Shown: piece by piece, positions 37,287 to 45,974 of the stretch
How the letters are laid out: each line of letters opens with the position of its first letter
Position numbering within the stretch: the stretch's first letter is position 1
Source of the DNA: Gemmatimonadota bacterium
GTDB lineage: Bacteria > 4572-55 > J002
Length of the DNA stretch: 62,522 nt
Direction of reading: 5' to 3'
Assembly (NCBI GenBank): GCA_003697105.1
Contig: RFFQ01000191.1
Location: 1 to 62,522, forward strand
The notes under the pieces: model-generated
What the model saw: the letters and a program-made list of their open reading frames with translations, nothing else
Told to the model about the DNA's origin: nothing
Databases searched by the model: none
Position numbers and translations under genes: made by a program

Positions 37287-39211
37287 GCTTCATCTTTCCA
37301 TACAAACAGTACCCCGCTATTGGGGAAAATCCACTCATTCGGCGGTAATTCCACCCGAAAACAGCCCGGCGCATCGTGTTTGTGGGGGTATTTATCTTTA
37401 CCGGCAAAAAAACTAAATGCCTGCATTTCTTTTCGCTCGGATGCGGGATAGCGTAGCGTCAGGGACATGCCCTGAACCGGGTGTACCAGATAAACCGGAA
37501 AATAGACGCAGGGCTGATGGTAATCGAGTTCGGTTTCAATACAAAATTCTACCCGCTGTCCTATTTTTTCTGCCAATTGCGGGTGGGTGTAGGTCACCAT
37601 TTTGGTTTGAGGGGTAACCTCTTCCCGTATGGCTTCAAGTTGAAGGTTATCGATTTGCACTCGTAAAATCCGAAAATCATCCGGTGAGAGCACCTTACCG
37701 GTTTGGGGAAGTAACTCCCGGTATTCGCAATCTGGCAGTTCAAATAACCGGGTCAGGCTTGGCGTATCTGTGGCGCAAGCGATGCTGAAAGACGGATGAT
37801 TTAGCACTTTTTGATATTCAATGCGGGTGCGGATGGGATATACCGGATCCGCGGCGGGCGGCAAGGTGATTTCATAGCGAAAATTTGTCCGGAAGTCAAG
37901 GGGTGTTGTGGCTTGTCCGAACAAGACCTGTAATAAGCTTTGATAGATGGCAGACCCCAATTCCTCATTCAGACGAACTTGCAACACATTTTCCAGCATG
38001 TGGTTCAGTTCGGTTGTCGAAAAAAGCTGGTGTACTTGGTCTGCCGGACGGTTTTTCAGATGAGCGACGGTTTCGACCGTTTGATCTGTCCGGTAAACAC
38101 GCGGCGCACGCCGTCCCACCGCACACAAGACCTCATAATTGATGGAATGGGTTGCATTGGCAAGCTCTTCAACAGGGATGTTCTGGTTGCCTTGTTGTCC
38201 GATCAACACCACTTCATCCCCCACCTGCACCTGTGGTATATGAGAAATATCCACCAGCATCATATCCATTGTGACCCGTCCCACAATGGGTGCCCGTTGT
38301 CCTCGGACCAATACCTCACCCCGGTTGGAGAGTTGGATAGGGTAGCCGTCGCCATATCCAACCGGCAATACGGCAATTGGGGTTGCCTTTTTGACGGTGT
38401 ACGTGCGGCTATAGCTGATGGTCTCCCCTGCGGGAATGGTCTTGATCTGCACGATTTGCGTTTTAAATGTCATTACCGGTTCTACCGAAATGGCTGATTT
38501 CAGGGCTTCCCCGGGATAATGCCCGTAGCTGAGCAACCCTGACCGGACAAGATTAAAATGAGCCGAAGGATAAAACACGATGCCGCCGCTATTTGCCATG
38601 TGAATCCGTGAAAAATGGATGTTATCCTGCCGGAGTTGATCGAGTAATTGGGAAAATCGATCAATTTGGTGGTAGCAAAACGGGTCATCGGGGATTTCAG
38701 AGGTGGGAAAATGGGTAAAGATACCATCAAAAATCAGATGGCGGTACGTTGACATCTGCTGAATTGCCTGCCGTGCTTCCGTGAACATAACCCCAGAGCG
38801 CCCCATGCCGGTATCCACCTCAATATGGATGGGGCATCTTTTGCCTGCCTGCTTTGCCGCATCGTTGAGTTTTCCGGCAAAATCCACATCCGAAACAGAG
38901 GCAATGAACCCGTACTCGACAATGAGGGGGATTTCCGGTTCGGCGGCGGGTCCCATCAGGAGAAGGGGTACCCGGATACCGTGCCGGTATAAATGAAGGG
39001 CTTCATCCACATTGGCGATGCCAAGTAGAGAAGCCCCATTTTGGATGGCGACTTTAGCGATTTCCGCCGCGCCATGCCCGTAAGCATCTGCTTTAACCAC
39101 TTGCAACAGTTCCACGCCGGGTTTCAGCTTTGCCCGAATCGCGTTCAAATTTTGAGCAAACGTTTTCAGGTGAATTTCCGCCCAACTGCGATGAAACGGT
39201 ACGCGGTTCAT
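37283..39211 (-). CDS. alr: Alanine racemase with an unusual C-terminal domain
   Basis: 642 residues, against about 370 for ordinary alanine racemases. Residues 1 to about 375 form a complete PLP-dependent Alr. The PLP lysine is in VVKADAYGHGAAEIAK, the catalytic tyrosine region is SYSRTYTVKKATPIAVLP, and GYGDGYP and GRVTMDMMLVDIS are present. It interconverts L- and D-alanine for peptidoglycan. After DQTVETVAHL comes about 260 residues of unrecognised sequence in the same frame. This begins with a helical, dimer-like segment (ELNHMLENVLQVRLNEELG) and becomes beta-rich (VYFPVYLVHPVQGMSLTLRY, ending PNSGVLFVWKDEA). Both ends overlap neighbouring genes by ATGA, so the extra domain is not a read-through of a lost stop. 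The role of the added domain is unknown. Confidence 0.93.
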   Translation of the reverse strand: MNRVPFHRSWAEIHLKTFAQNLNAIRAKLKPGVELLQVVKADAYGHGAAEIAKVAIQNGASLLGIANVDEALHLYRHGIRVPLLLMGPAAEPEIPLIVEYGFIASVSDVDFAGKLNDAAKQAGKRCPIHIEVDTGMGRSGVMFTEARQAIQQMSTYRHLIFDGIFTHFPTSEIPDDPFCYHQIDRFSQLLDQLRQDNIHFSRIHMANSGGIVFYPSAHFNLVRSGLLSYGHYPGEALKSAISVEPVMTFKTQIVQIKTIPAGETISYSRTYTVKKATPIAVLPVGYGDGYPIQLSNRGEVLVRGQRAPIVGRVTMDMMLVDISHIPQVQVGDEVVLIGQQGNQNIPVEELANATHSINYEVLCAVGRRAPRVYRTDQTVETVAHLKNRPADQVHQLFSTTELNHMLENVLQVRLNEELGSAIYQSLLQVLFGQATTPLDFRTNFRYEITLPPAADPVYPIRTRIEYQKVLNHPSFSIACATDTPSLTRLFELPDCEYRELLPQTGKVLSPDDFRILRVQIDNLQLEAIREEVTPQTKMVTYTHPQLAEKIGQRVEFCIETELDYHQPCVYFPVYLVHPVQGMSLTLRYPASERKEMQAFSFFAGKDKYPHKHDAPGCFRVELPPNEWIFPNSGVLFVWKDEA

Positions 39212-40293
39212 TGTGGATCATCATTTGAATCAGAAGCGGGGTCGCTTTCCAGACCGAAAATCTGATTGAACTCGATCACGTATTCATCATATTTTTGGGC
39301 GTAATCTTTCCAATCGATCTGTTTCATTTTGTCGGATTGCGGTACCTTGTCGTACGGAATCTTACCATCTAAGGATGGCACGGATTTCCGTGCGGAGTAT
39401 GCGCCGACAATCGCTTGGAACAACGTTTGACCTTCCAGAGAGAGCATATAATCCATGAATAATTTGGCACAATTGGGGTGAGGGGCTTGGGCCGTGATGG
39501 CAATCGGGCAAGGTTGCATCGGCACACCATCTTCGGGCCACACACCGCGCAAGCCTTCTCCTTTTTTGATGGTTTGATCCCATACGTTATAGCCCAAACT
39601 GGTGGCATCCAACAAAATTTTGCCACTGAGCAACATTTTCACCCGGTCGCCGGCTTTACCGACCACAATCGGGTTTAGCTCGGCGATTTTTTCCCAGAAT
39701 TGGTACTCTTCGCCGTATAAATTCCGAAGATAGTAATATTGGGCGTAAGCGGTGCCGGCTTTGCTGATGTCGCCGATGGCAATTTTACCTTTCCAGCGTT
39801 CCCCGTCTTCGATTAAATCCAACCAGCGTTTGGGGGCGTCTTCGGAGGCAATTTCCTGTGTCGGGTAGGCAATACAAATCGAAATGGTACGTAAACTACA
39901 CCAATAGCCGGTATCCTTTTCGCCGGGAGGGAAATAGGCGTATTCTGGGGAGTTGTAGTACATCAGATAATCTTTATCGCGGAATTCCAAAAACATGGCA
40001 AATTCTGCGGTGTGGAGAACGTCCACTTTGACATCACCGGCTTCAACTTCCTCCAGAAATTTTTCTTTCACACTCAGCGAACCCGTGCGGTACAACTCCG
40101 TTTGGATAAACGGGTATTTTTCTTCAAATTCGTATAACATCCGTTGGGAGGCATCTTTGGGGCTGGAGGTGTACCAGACCAACTTCCCTTCTTGCTTTGC
40201 TGCTTCAATAATCGCCTGATGATCTTGAGCATACCCCCCCTGCCAAATTCCCCCGATTAATATAAAGCCGATGATCCACCAACGATAATTCAT
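39208..40293 (-). CDS. ABC transporter extracellular substrate-binding protein, FbpA-like
   Basis: 361 residues from the ATG at 40293, preceded by AGGAG. A longer frame from 40443 reaches into mnmA and would bury the signal peptide. The signal peptide (about residues 1-23, ending QGGYAQ) has no lipobox. The mature protein starts AIIEAAKQEGKLVWYTSSP, typical of binding proteins of the ferric-iron/thiamine/polyamine cluster, with WCSLRTISICIAYP and GKIAIGDISKAGTAYAQYYY further on. It should capture a small solute in the periplasm for the ATPase encoded at 41.4 kb, from which it is separated by mnmA. No permease gene is in the window. The solute cannot be told from sequence; iron(III) is one option. 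Confidence 0.88.
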   Translation of the reverse strand: MNYRWWIIGFILIGGIWQGGYAQDHQAIIEAAKQEGKLVWYTSSPKDASQRMLYEFEEKYPFIQTELYRTGSLSVKEKFLEEVEAGDVKVDVLHTAEFAMFLEFRDKDYLMYYNSPEYAYFPPGEKDTGYWCSLRTISICIAYPTQEIASEDAPKRWLDLIEDGERWKGKIAIGDISKAGTAYAQYYYLRNLYGEEYQFWEKIAELNPIVVGKAGDRVKMLLSGKILLDATSLGYNVWDQTIKKGEGLRGVWPEDGVPMQPCPIAITAQAPHPNCAKLFMDYMLSLEGQTLFQAIVGAYSARKSVPSLDGKIPYDKVPQSDKMKQIDWKDYAQKYDEYVIEFNQIFGLESDPASDSNDDPQ

Positions 40294-40309
40294 CGATGTT
40301 CTCCTAATT

Positions 40310-41404
40310 TCAGTTGTGTAAATAAGGTTCAGATGCGATGAGTCCTCCACCGATAACAACATCCGCTTGATAAAACACGGCGGATTGTCCCGGGGTGATT
40401 GCCCGTTGCGGTGTCTCAAACACGACGCGGGCGCGATGTGCATCTAATGGGTATAGTGTTGCCTGATCACCGTGATGGCGGTACCGAATTTTAGCGGTCA
40501 CTGTCAGGGGCTTTTCAAGGGTCTTGATGCTGATCCAATTTGTGCGTTCTACAACCAGTTCTTTCTGATAAAGGGCATCATCATCGGCGACGACAACCAC
40601 GTTGTTTTGGGGGTCGATCCGTTTGACATACACCGGACGACCCACCGCCAATTTCAAGCCTTTACGTTGCCCGATGGTATAAAGCGGTGTGCCTTCGTGC
40701 ATACCGAGTACGTTGCCGGCTTCATCCTGAATTTCTCCCGGTTGAAGTCGATCCCCTAACTGCCGTTTCAGAAAGCCACGGGTATCATTGTCTGGGATGA
40801 AGCAAATTTCCTGACTTTCCGGTTTGGTTGCCGTCCGAAAGCCATATTTGCGGGCAAGGTGGCGTACTTCCGGTTTGGTTAATTCTCCAAGGGGCAACAC
40901 GGTGTGGGCCAACTGTTCTTGGGAGGTATCCCACAAAAAGTAGGTTTGGTCCTTGTGTTCGTCTCGCCCTTTGAGGAGTTCCCAACGTCCACTGACCTCA
41001 TTATAACGAATCCGGGCATAATGTCCGGTAGCCACCTTGTCATAGCCGGCTTGTCGGGCGCGGATCAGCAAATCCCAGAATTTGAGCTGGCTGTTACAGA
41101 TCACACAAGGGTTGGGCGTTCGCCCCGCAGCATATTCATTCACAAAATTATCGATCACGGTGCTTTGGAAGGTTTCTACTTCATCAATCACATGATGCCG
41201 GATGCCCAATTGGCGGCAAACCGACTTGGCGTCATTGATGGAGTCAATCGAGCAACAACTCTTCTCGGTCGTTTCGATGCTACCGTAGCAGAAGGTCTTC
41301 ATGGTCATGCCGAGGACATCATAGCCTTGTTCAACGAGCAAAGCTGCTGCCACGCAACTATCAACCCCGCCGCTCATCGCGACGACAATACTTCGTTTTG
41401 TCAT
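40310..41404 (-). CDS. mnmA: tRNA-specific 2-thiouridylase MnmA
   Basis: 364 residues, cytoplasmic. MnmA adenylates and then thiolates C2 of U34 in tRNAs for Lys, Glu and Gln. The PP-loop motif is VAMSGGVDSCVAA. The catalytic cysteines lie in NPCVICN and SQEICFIPDNDT. The tRNA-binding region includes GQRKGLKLAVGRPVYV. It lies between an ABC ATPase gene (8-bp gap) and the binding-protein gene (16-bp gap) in one run of minus-strand genes. Together with mnmE at 14.4 kb it covers both C5 and C2 modification of U34. Confidence 0.97.
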   Translation of the reverse strand: MTKRSIVVAMSGGVDSCVAAALLVEQGYDVLGMTMKTFCYGSIETTEKSCCSIDSINDAKSVCRQLGIRHHVIDEVETFQSTVIDNFVNEYAAGRTPNPCVICNSQLKFWDLLIRARQAGYDKVATGHYARIRYNEVSGRWELLKGRDEHKDQTYFLWDTSQEQLAHTVLPLGELTKPEVRHLARKYGFRTATKPESQEICFIPDNDTRGFLKRQLGDRLQPGEIQDEAGNVLGMHEGTPLYTIGQRKGLKLAVGRPVYVKRIDPQNNVVVVADDDALYQKELVVERTNWISIKTLEKPLTVTAKIRYRHHGDQATLYPLDAHRARVVFETPQRAITPGQSAVFYQADVVIGGGLIASEPYLHN

Positions 41405-41412
41405 GGTTTTCC

Positions 41413-42546
41413 TTAAAAATAGGCGTCTTCCGTTTCTTTATCAAATAGATGAATTTTGGCGAGATCGATGACCACCTCAATTTGATCATCTGGGTTGACT
41501 TGACAATCGCCGTTGACTTGAGCTAAAAAGCGACGCTCCCCGGCGAATAAGTCCAGAAATTTATCGGAACCAATCGGTTCCACAATATCGACGGTGACCG
41601 AAATCGGGTTGCTGAGGTTGGGGTTTTGCCCCAGCCGGCGGTTCGCCAGCCCGTGCTCCAACTCATTTTTTTCAAAAATATTTTCGGGACGTAACCCTAA
41701 AATTACCGGCTTCCCAACCGCTTTTTCCGGTATTTTTTGTTGCATTTCTGCATTAAACTCGATGCGGAAATCGGTCATATCCAAAACGAGTTTCCCGTCG
41801 TCCTGTACCACCGTTGTTTCCACAAAATTCATGGGTGGGCTGCCAATAAAACCGCCTACGAATTTATTTTGGGGGTGATGATAGACCTCATCGGGCGACC
41901 CCACCTGCTGAATGACGCCCCGATTTAAAATGACCACCTTTGTGCTGAGCGTCATGGCTTCGATCTGGTCATGGGTGACATAAATCATGGTTGCTTTGAC
42001 CCGCTTATGAATCCGTTTGAGTTCCGTGCGCATTTGTAAGCGGAGCTTGGCATCCAAATTGGAAAGCGGTTCGTCCATCAAATAGACTTGCGGTTGTAGT
42101 GCCAGTGCCCGTGCCACGGCGACCCGCTGCCGCTGGCCGCCGGAGAGTGCTGCCGGAGAGCGATCTTTTAGGGATTCCATTTGCACCATGGCGAGTGCTT
42201 CATCCACCCGAGCCGCGATTTCATGCTTGGGGTATTTTTGGATTTCCAGACCAAATGCCACATTTTTCCAGACATTCATGTGCGGGAAAAGGGCATAATC
42301 CTGAAACACCATCGCGATACCTCTCCGCTGGGGGTCTAAACGGGTGACATCTTTCCCCCCAATCCGAATCGTGCCGGAAGTGGGTTCAGAAAGCCCGGCA
42401 ATCATGCGCAAAATGGTGGTTTTCCCGCAACCAGAAGGTCCCACCAAGGTCACAAAATCGCCATCATCAATCTCTAGCGAAACATCGTTGGTGGCTCGAA
42501 CGTCATCAAATTCTTTGACTAAATGGTGTAACGATACACTTGCCAT
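41413..42546 (-). CDS. ABC transporter ATP-binding protein, MalK/PotA-like
   Basis: 377 residues. The ATPase domain has Walker A GPSGCGKTT, Q-loop VFQDYALFPHMNVWKNVAFG, signature LSGGQRQRVAVARALA, Walker B QVYLMDEPLSNLDAKLR and the H-loop in YVTHDQIEAMT. From about residue 240 a TOBE/MOP-type regulatory domain follows (FIGSPPMNFVET, ILGLRPENIF). This is the importer class that powers sugar, polyamine or iron uptake. It is the first gene of the unit after a clear promoter. The partner binding protein is two genes downstream, and no permease is visible, so the transporter is incomplete here. Confidence 0.95.
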   Translation of the reverse strand: MASVSLHHLVKEFDDVRATNDVSLEIDDGDFVTLVGPSGCGKTTILRMIAGLSEPTSGTIRIGGKDVTRLDPQRRGIAMVFQDYALFPHMNVWKNVAFGLEIQKYPKHEIAARVDEALAMVQMESLKDRSPAALSGGQRQRVAVARALALQPQVYLMDEPLSNLDAKLRLQMRTELKRIHKRVKATMIYVTHDQIEAMTLSTKVVILNRGVIQQVGSPDEVYHHPQNKFVGGFIGSPPMNFVETTVVQDDGKLVLDMTDFRIEFNAEMQQKIPEKAVGKPVILGLRPENIFEKNELEHGLANRRLGQNPNLSNPISVTVDIVEPIGSDKFLDLFAGERRFLAQVNGDCQVNPDDQIEVVIDLAKIHLFDKETEDAYF

Positions 42547-42601
42547 GTGTGCCTTCCCCGGCGAAATGTTAAAATTAAGCTAAGTTATTCACTTTAGCTG
42601 A

Positions 42602-42630
42602 AGTATATCAGATAGAAGATGGAAAATCAA
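42602..42630 (-). promoter_or_regulatory. Sigma-70-type promoter for the ABC ATPase-mnmA-SBP-alr-murF unit
   Basis: On the minus strand, TTGATT (42630-42625), a 17-bp spacer and TATACT (42607-42602), in the gap after the radical SAM gene. The predicted start is near 42595, about 50 nt before the ATG. Confidence 0.7.
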
Positions 42631-42660
42631 GATTTAACTGTACGGAAAATCCGGCGGTTA

Positions 42661-44097
42661 CTACGTGTGAGAGAATGCCGGACGGGCAACTTTGTTCCCG
42701 CTCCCTTTCCGGTTGAAGATTTTTGCCCCGCTGATCTCAAACCCGGCGCGATAGTACATTCTTTTTGCTTGATTGAGCCAAAACGGTAATGACTTTTGAT
42801 CTGCTTGTTTCTGTCGTGCCAGATCAACTTCCTTCCAGATCAGTTTTTCTGCAAATTTGTAAAATGTAGCGTTGTAACGTCCTTCAAATGAATAGCGGGT
42901 ATCGCCCGGTGCAGGCTCGATCAGTCGGTCTTTGACATCCTCGTAAAATGGCGTGCCTTTGATGGGGTAGGCGAGGCTGATAAAGATTTTATCCGGCATG
43001 GTGCGGCGCAACATGTGGATGGTTGCCAACACATCTTCTTTTTCTTCGCCGAGATAGCCCAGCATAATGAAGGTGCTAAATTTAACCCCATGACGGCGTA
43101 GCACCTCAACCGCACGATACACCTGCTCCAATTTATAATCACGCATCATGGCTTTAATGACCTTTTCCGAACCACTTTCCGCTCCTAGGTGAATTTGATC
43201 ACAGCCGATAGATTTCATGGCTTCGATTAGCTCGTCATCGATGTTATTGACCCGTCCAATGCACTCAAATGGGAAGTAGAGGTTGTTTTGGTGCATCTGT
43301 TCGACAAATTGGAGTACCCATTTTTTGTTGATAGTGAACACATCATCCACAAACCATAAGCGATCCGGGTTGAACGTCTGTTTGACCTGTTTAATTTCCT
43401 CTACGACATTTTCCGGCGAGCGATGCCGGAACGTGCGCCCGAAGACATTCTTTGCACACCACCGGCAGCGGTACGGGCAGCCTCGCGCGGTGGAAACGGA
43501 AATCACGGTGTACCCATGATGTTTTTTCCACGTATCCAGATAGGCTTGCATGTCCAGCCGGTCTCGCTTGGGGTAGGGCAGGGTATCCACATCTTCAATT
43601 TGTGCCCGTGGCGGGTTGGTGATGATCTGACCCTCTCGTTGGAAGATCACACCGTCAATCTGGTCTAAGGGTTTGGCATGAGGCGCCCCCCGGAAATGAT
43701 CCATCAGTTCGAGACACGTGATTTCGCCCTCGCCTTCCACCACCGCATCCGTGCCGGCGGCAAAGTAATGAGCGGCATATTGCGCAGGGTCGGGTCCTCC
43801 GGCGATCACAACGCAACCCAATTCTTTTGCTTTTTTGGCGATATTTAAGGCGGTCTTACGGGTAGTGGTATGCCCGTAAATCCCAATTACTTTTGGTTTA
43901 AGTCGTTCTATTGTGCGGTAGCAATCGGTTTCATCCTCGTAGAACGTACCATCAAAAATATCGACGCGATAATTGCTTTCCCGTTCCAGATAAGCGGCGA
44001 TATACTGCAACCCCAAGGGCGGGTAAGGGCGCATGATATGGCGTTCATGGGGGTCTTGCTTGAGAAAATAGGTGTGTATCAACAGTAAATCTAACAT
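42661..44097 (-). CDS. B12-binding-domain radical SAM protein
   Basis: 478 residues, cytoplasmic. The N-terminal part is a cobalamin-binding Rossmann-like domain (RPYPPLGLQYIAAYLERE, KVIGIYGHTTTRKTALNIAK, VVIAGGPDPAQYAAHYF), without the DxHxxG motif. The radical SAM domain starts near residue 190 with CPYRCRWC, the CxxxCxxC motif that binds the [4Fe-4S] cluster, and has FVDDVFTINKKWV and DQIHLGAESGSEKVIKAM. It resembles the large BchE/HpnP-like group, whose members methylate or cyclise diverse substrates; I cannot name this one's. It lies between rpiB and the ABC operon, separated from each by 50-115 bp. Confidence 0.88.
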   Translation of the reverse strand: MLDLLLIHTYFLKQDPHERHIMRPYPPLGLQYIAAYLERESNYRVDIFDGTFYEDETDCYRTIERLKPKVIGIYGHTTTRKTALNIAKKAKELGCVVIAGGPDPAQYAAHYFAAGTDAVVEGEGEITCLELMDHFRGAPHAKPLDQIDGVIFQREGQIITNPPRAQIEDVDTLPYPKRDRLDMQAYLDTWKKHHGYTVISVSTARGCPYRCRWCAKNVFGRTFRHRSPENVVEEIKQVKQTFNPDRLWFVDDVFTINKKWVLQFVEQMHQNNLYFPFECIGRVNNIDDELIEAMKSIGCDQIHLGAESGSEKVIKAMMRDYKLEQVYRAVEVLRRHGVKFSTFIMLGYLGEEKEDVLATIHMLRRTMPDKIFISLAYPIKGTPFYEDVKDRLIEPAPGDTRYSFEGRYNATFYKFAEKLIWKEVDLARQKQADQKSLPFWLNQAKRMYYRAGFEISGAKIFNRKGSGNKVARPAFSHT

Positions 44098-44125
44098 GGA
44101 TGTGACGTTCTCCAGCGGTTTGGGG

Positions 44126-44146
44126 TTATCCCACGCGGTGGGGTAA
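44126..44146 (-). terminator. Short hairpin between rpiB and the radical SAM gene
   Basis: A nine-pair stem (44126-44134 with 44138-44146, including one G-T pair) and a three-base loop, without a T run on the minus strand. Possible weak terminator or processing site. Confidence 0.3.
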
Positions 44147-44148
44147 TT

Positions 44149-44592
44149 TTAGGGGTTGGTTTCATACGCCATCATTTTGTTGACCCGGCGTTCATGCCGT
44201 CCCCCTTCAAACTCTGCCGTAAACCACGCTTCCACAATATCGAGTGCGACATGTTTCTCTAAAATGCGTTCCCCGAGGCACAGTACATTGGCATTGTTAT
44301 GTTGGCGGGAAAGTTCTGCCATCTGGCGGCTAGTACACAATGCCGCCCGGATACCCCGCACCTTGTTCGCCATGATCGACATTCCAATCCCGGTGCCGCA
44401 GATCAAAATGCCGCGATCATGGTTGCCATCGCGGACACTTTCGGCCACTTGGCGGGCGTAATCGGGATAATCCGTACTTTCGGTGCTATGTGTCCCAAAA
44501 TCGGTGACGTCAATGTTTCGTTCGACCAACATGGCTTTGATCGTTTCTTTCAGGTGATACCCGCCGTGATCGCTCCCAATCGCCACTTTCAT
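44149..44592 (-). CDS. rpiB: Ribose-5-phosphate isomerase B
   Basis: 147 residues, cytoplasmic. RpiB interconverts ribose 5-phosphate and ribulose 5-phosphate in the pentose phosphate pathway. Signature parts are MKVAIGSDHGGYHLKE, the catalytic Cys in LICGTGIGMSIMANKV, and RQHNNANVLCLGERI. Length is normal. Its ATG overlaps the stop of the HTH gene by four bases, so it is translationally coupled to it and part of the long unit that starts at pepP. Confidence 0.96.
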   Translation of the reverse strand: MKVAIGSDHGGYHLKETIKAMLVERNIDVTDFGTHSTESTDYPDYARQVAESVRDGNHDRGILICGTGIGMSIMANKVRGIRAALCTSRQMAELSRQHNNANVLCLGERILEKHVALDIVEAWFTAEFEGGRHERRVNKMMAYETNP

Positions 44593-45002
44593 GCGCTATC
44601 TCCATTGTGAGGGCTACCATTTCCATTCGTATGACCATTTTTGTTTAATTTACGTTCATATTCCTTAAAAATCTGACGAACCCGTTCGCGCGTCAGACCA
44701 AACATATCTCCGACCGCTTGAAGCGTGTAATTTCCGCTCCGCATCCGTTCGTAAATTTCACGATCCCGAGCTTGGCGGCGCTTTCCGGCTAATCGAAAAT
44801 GGATATTATATTTTTCCCGATTTTTTTGAATGGTGCCGGCATGGACACCCAGTAATTCCGCGATTTCGGCGTCGGTCATGTAGTTTTGCTCCCGTTTTTC
44901 GCGTAAAAATGATTCTAAGTCTGTACCAAATTTTTCCCGAACAAGCCGTTCGGTTCGGGACCCTTTACGTACATATCGCTTTTTCTTACCGTTGCTTTTC
45001 AT
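44589..45002 (-). CDS. Small helix-turn-helix DNA-binding protein
   Basis: 137 residues, very basic at both ends. Two HTH-like segments are visible: MTDAEIAELLGVHAGTIQKN (near 42-61) and LQAVGDMFGLTRERVRQIFK (near 93-112). The second closely resembles sigma-70 region 4.2, which recognises -35 boxes. The tail is Asn/Gly-rich. It lacks other sigma domains, so it is more likely a transcription factor than a sigma factor. GGAGG precedes the ATG, and the stop overlaps rpiB. Targets unknown. Confidence 0.75.
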   Translation of the reverse strand: MKSNGKKKRYVRKGSRTERLVREKFGTDLESFLREKREQNYMTDAEIAELLGVHAGTIQKNREKYNIHFRLAGKRRQARDREIYERMRSGNYTLQAVGDMFGLTRERVRQIFKEYERKLNKNGHTNGNGSPHNGDSA

Positions 45003-45023
45003 ACTACAAACAACCTCCTTGAA

Positions 45024-45974
45024 TCAATTTTGTAAACGACTAATTTTTTCAAGTTGAGACCGGACAAATGGATTTGTTTCCATTTGCTCCAGTGTATTTA
45101 AGTGCGCTTTCACGGATGGATCCTCCGTGTATGGTGCCAGCGCATCGACAGCGAATCCCCGGATAAAGGGGTCTTCGGCTTCTAAAAAATGAAAAATAAC
45201 CAGCAGGTGATCTGGCAGGCCGGTCGCTTTCAGGACTTCAATTAAATAAGAGCGGGTGACGGGGTCTGATGCCGGGTTTTGTAATGCCTGAAGCACCGGT
45301 TCCACGGCGAGAGAATCCATTTTGATCAGGGCTTGGGCGGCGGGATAACGCACCCCGAAAAAAGGATCATTCAGATGATCGATCAATACGGGAATTGCTG
45401 TTGGATCCCGTAATTCTCGCAAGCCGAAGGCGGCGGCTTTGCGCACAAGTTCTTTTTCGTCGTTCATGCCCTGCATCACAAACGCGGTTGCCCGGTGGTC
45501 GCCAATTCGTCCGAGTGCGGTGTAGGTGTTGCTCCGCAAGCTGGATTTCTGATTCCATTGGGGATGGTGTACCATCGCGAGTAAGGGTTGCACCGCGGTA
45601 CTATCTTTGATGCGTCCTAAGACCTCGATCCCCAATATTACCGCCCGCAAGCTGTCTCCCTGAAGAGCCTCGATCAAGGCTGGAACCGCCGGTTTGCCGA
45701 TTCGGGGGAATAGATTCCGTAAGGCGTGGTACTCGCGCGGGTGTTCGGTTCCCAAAATAGAAACCAAATAGTCGATTGTCGCCCGGGCGGAAGCGGTGTC
45801 AGTGGAATCCTGCGCCATTTCAACCAATTTCAGGCGTGCCGGTTCGACATCCTCTTGAAAGTAAATCGATCCTTCTGAGGCTTGAATAAACAAGCTATCC
45901 GGTGTGCTGGCAAGGTAACCGGCATATACCGGGGGCATACTCAGTAACACAACAAAAATGATGGCAGACCTCAT
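45024..45974 (-). CDS. Secreted HEAT-repeat protein
   Basis: 316 residues. A signal peptide (residues 1-18, ending PPVYA) is followed from about residue 80 by six or so HEAT/PBS-lyase-type helical repeats (GKPAVPALIEALQGDS, STAVQPLLAMVHHP, DPTAIPVLIDHLNDP, FFGVRYPAAQALIKM). Such alpha-solenoids bind other proteins. Its ATG overlaps the stop of the upstream secreted repeat protein gene (ATGA), which suggests the two are made together and may interact in the periplasm or outside. No enzyme motif is visible. Confidence 0.82.
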   Translation of the reverse strand: MRSAIIFVVLLSMPPVYAGYLASTPDSLFIQASEGSIYFQEDVEPARLKLVEMAQDSTDTASARATIDYLVSILGTEHPREYHALRNLFPRIGKPAVPALIEALQGDSLRAVILGIEVLGRIKDSTAVQPLLAMVHHPQWNQKSSLRSNTYTALGRIGDHRATAFVMQGMNDEKELVRKAAAFGLRELRDPTAIPVLIDHLNDPFFGVRYPAAQALIKMDSLAVEPVLQALQNPASDPVTRSYLIEVLKATGLPDHLLVIFHFLEAEDPFIRGFAVDALAPYTEDPSVKAHLNTLEQMETNPFVRSQLEKISRLQN

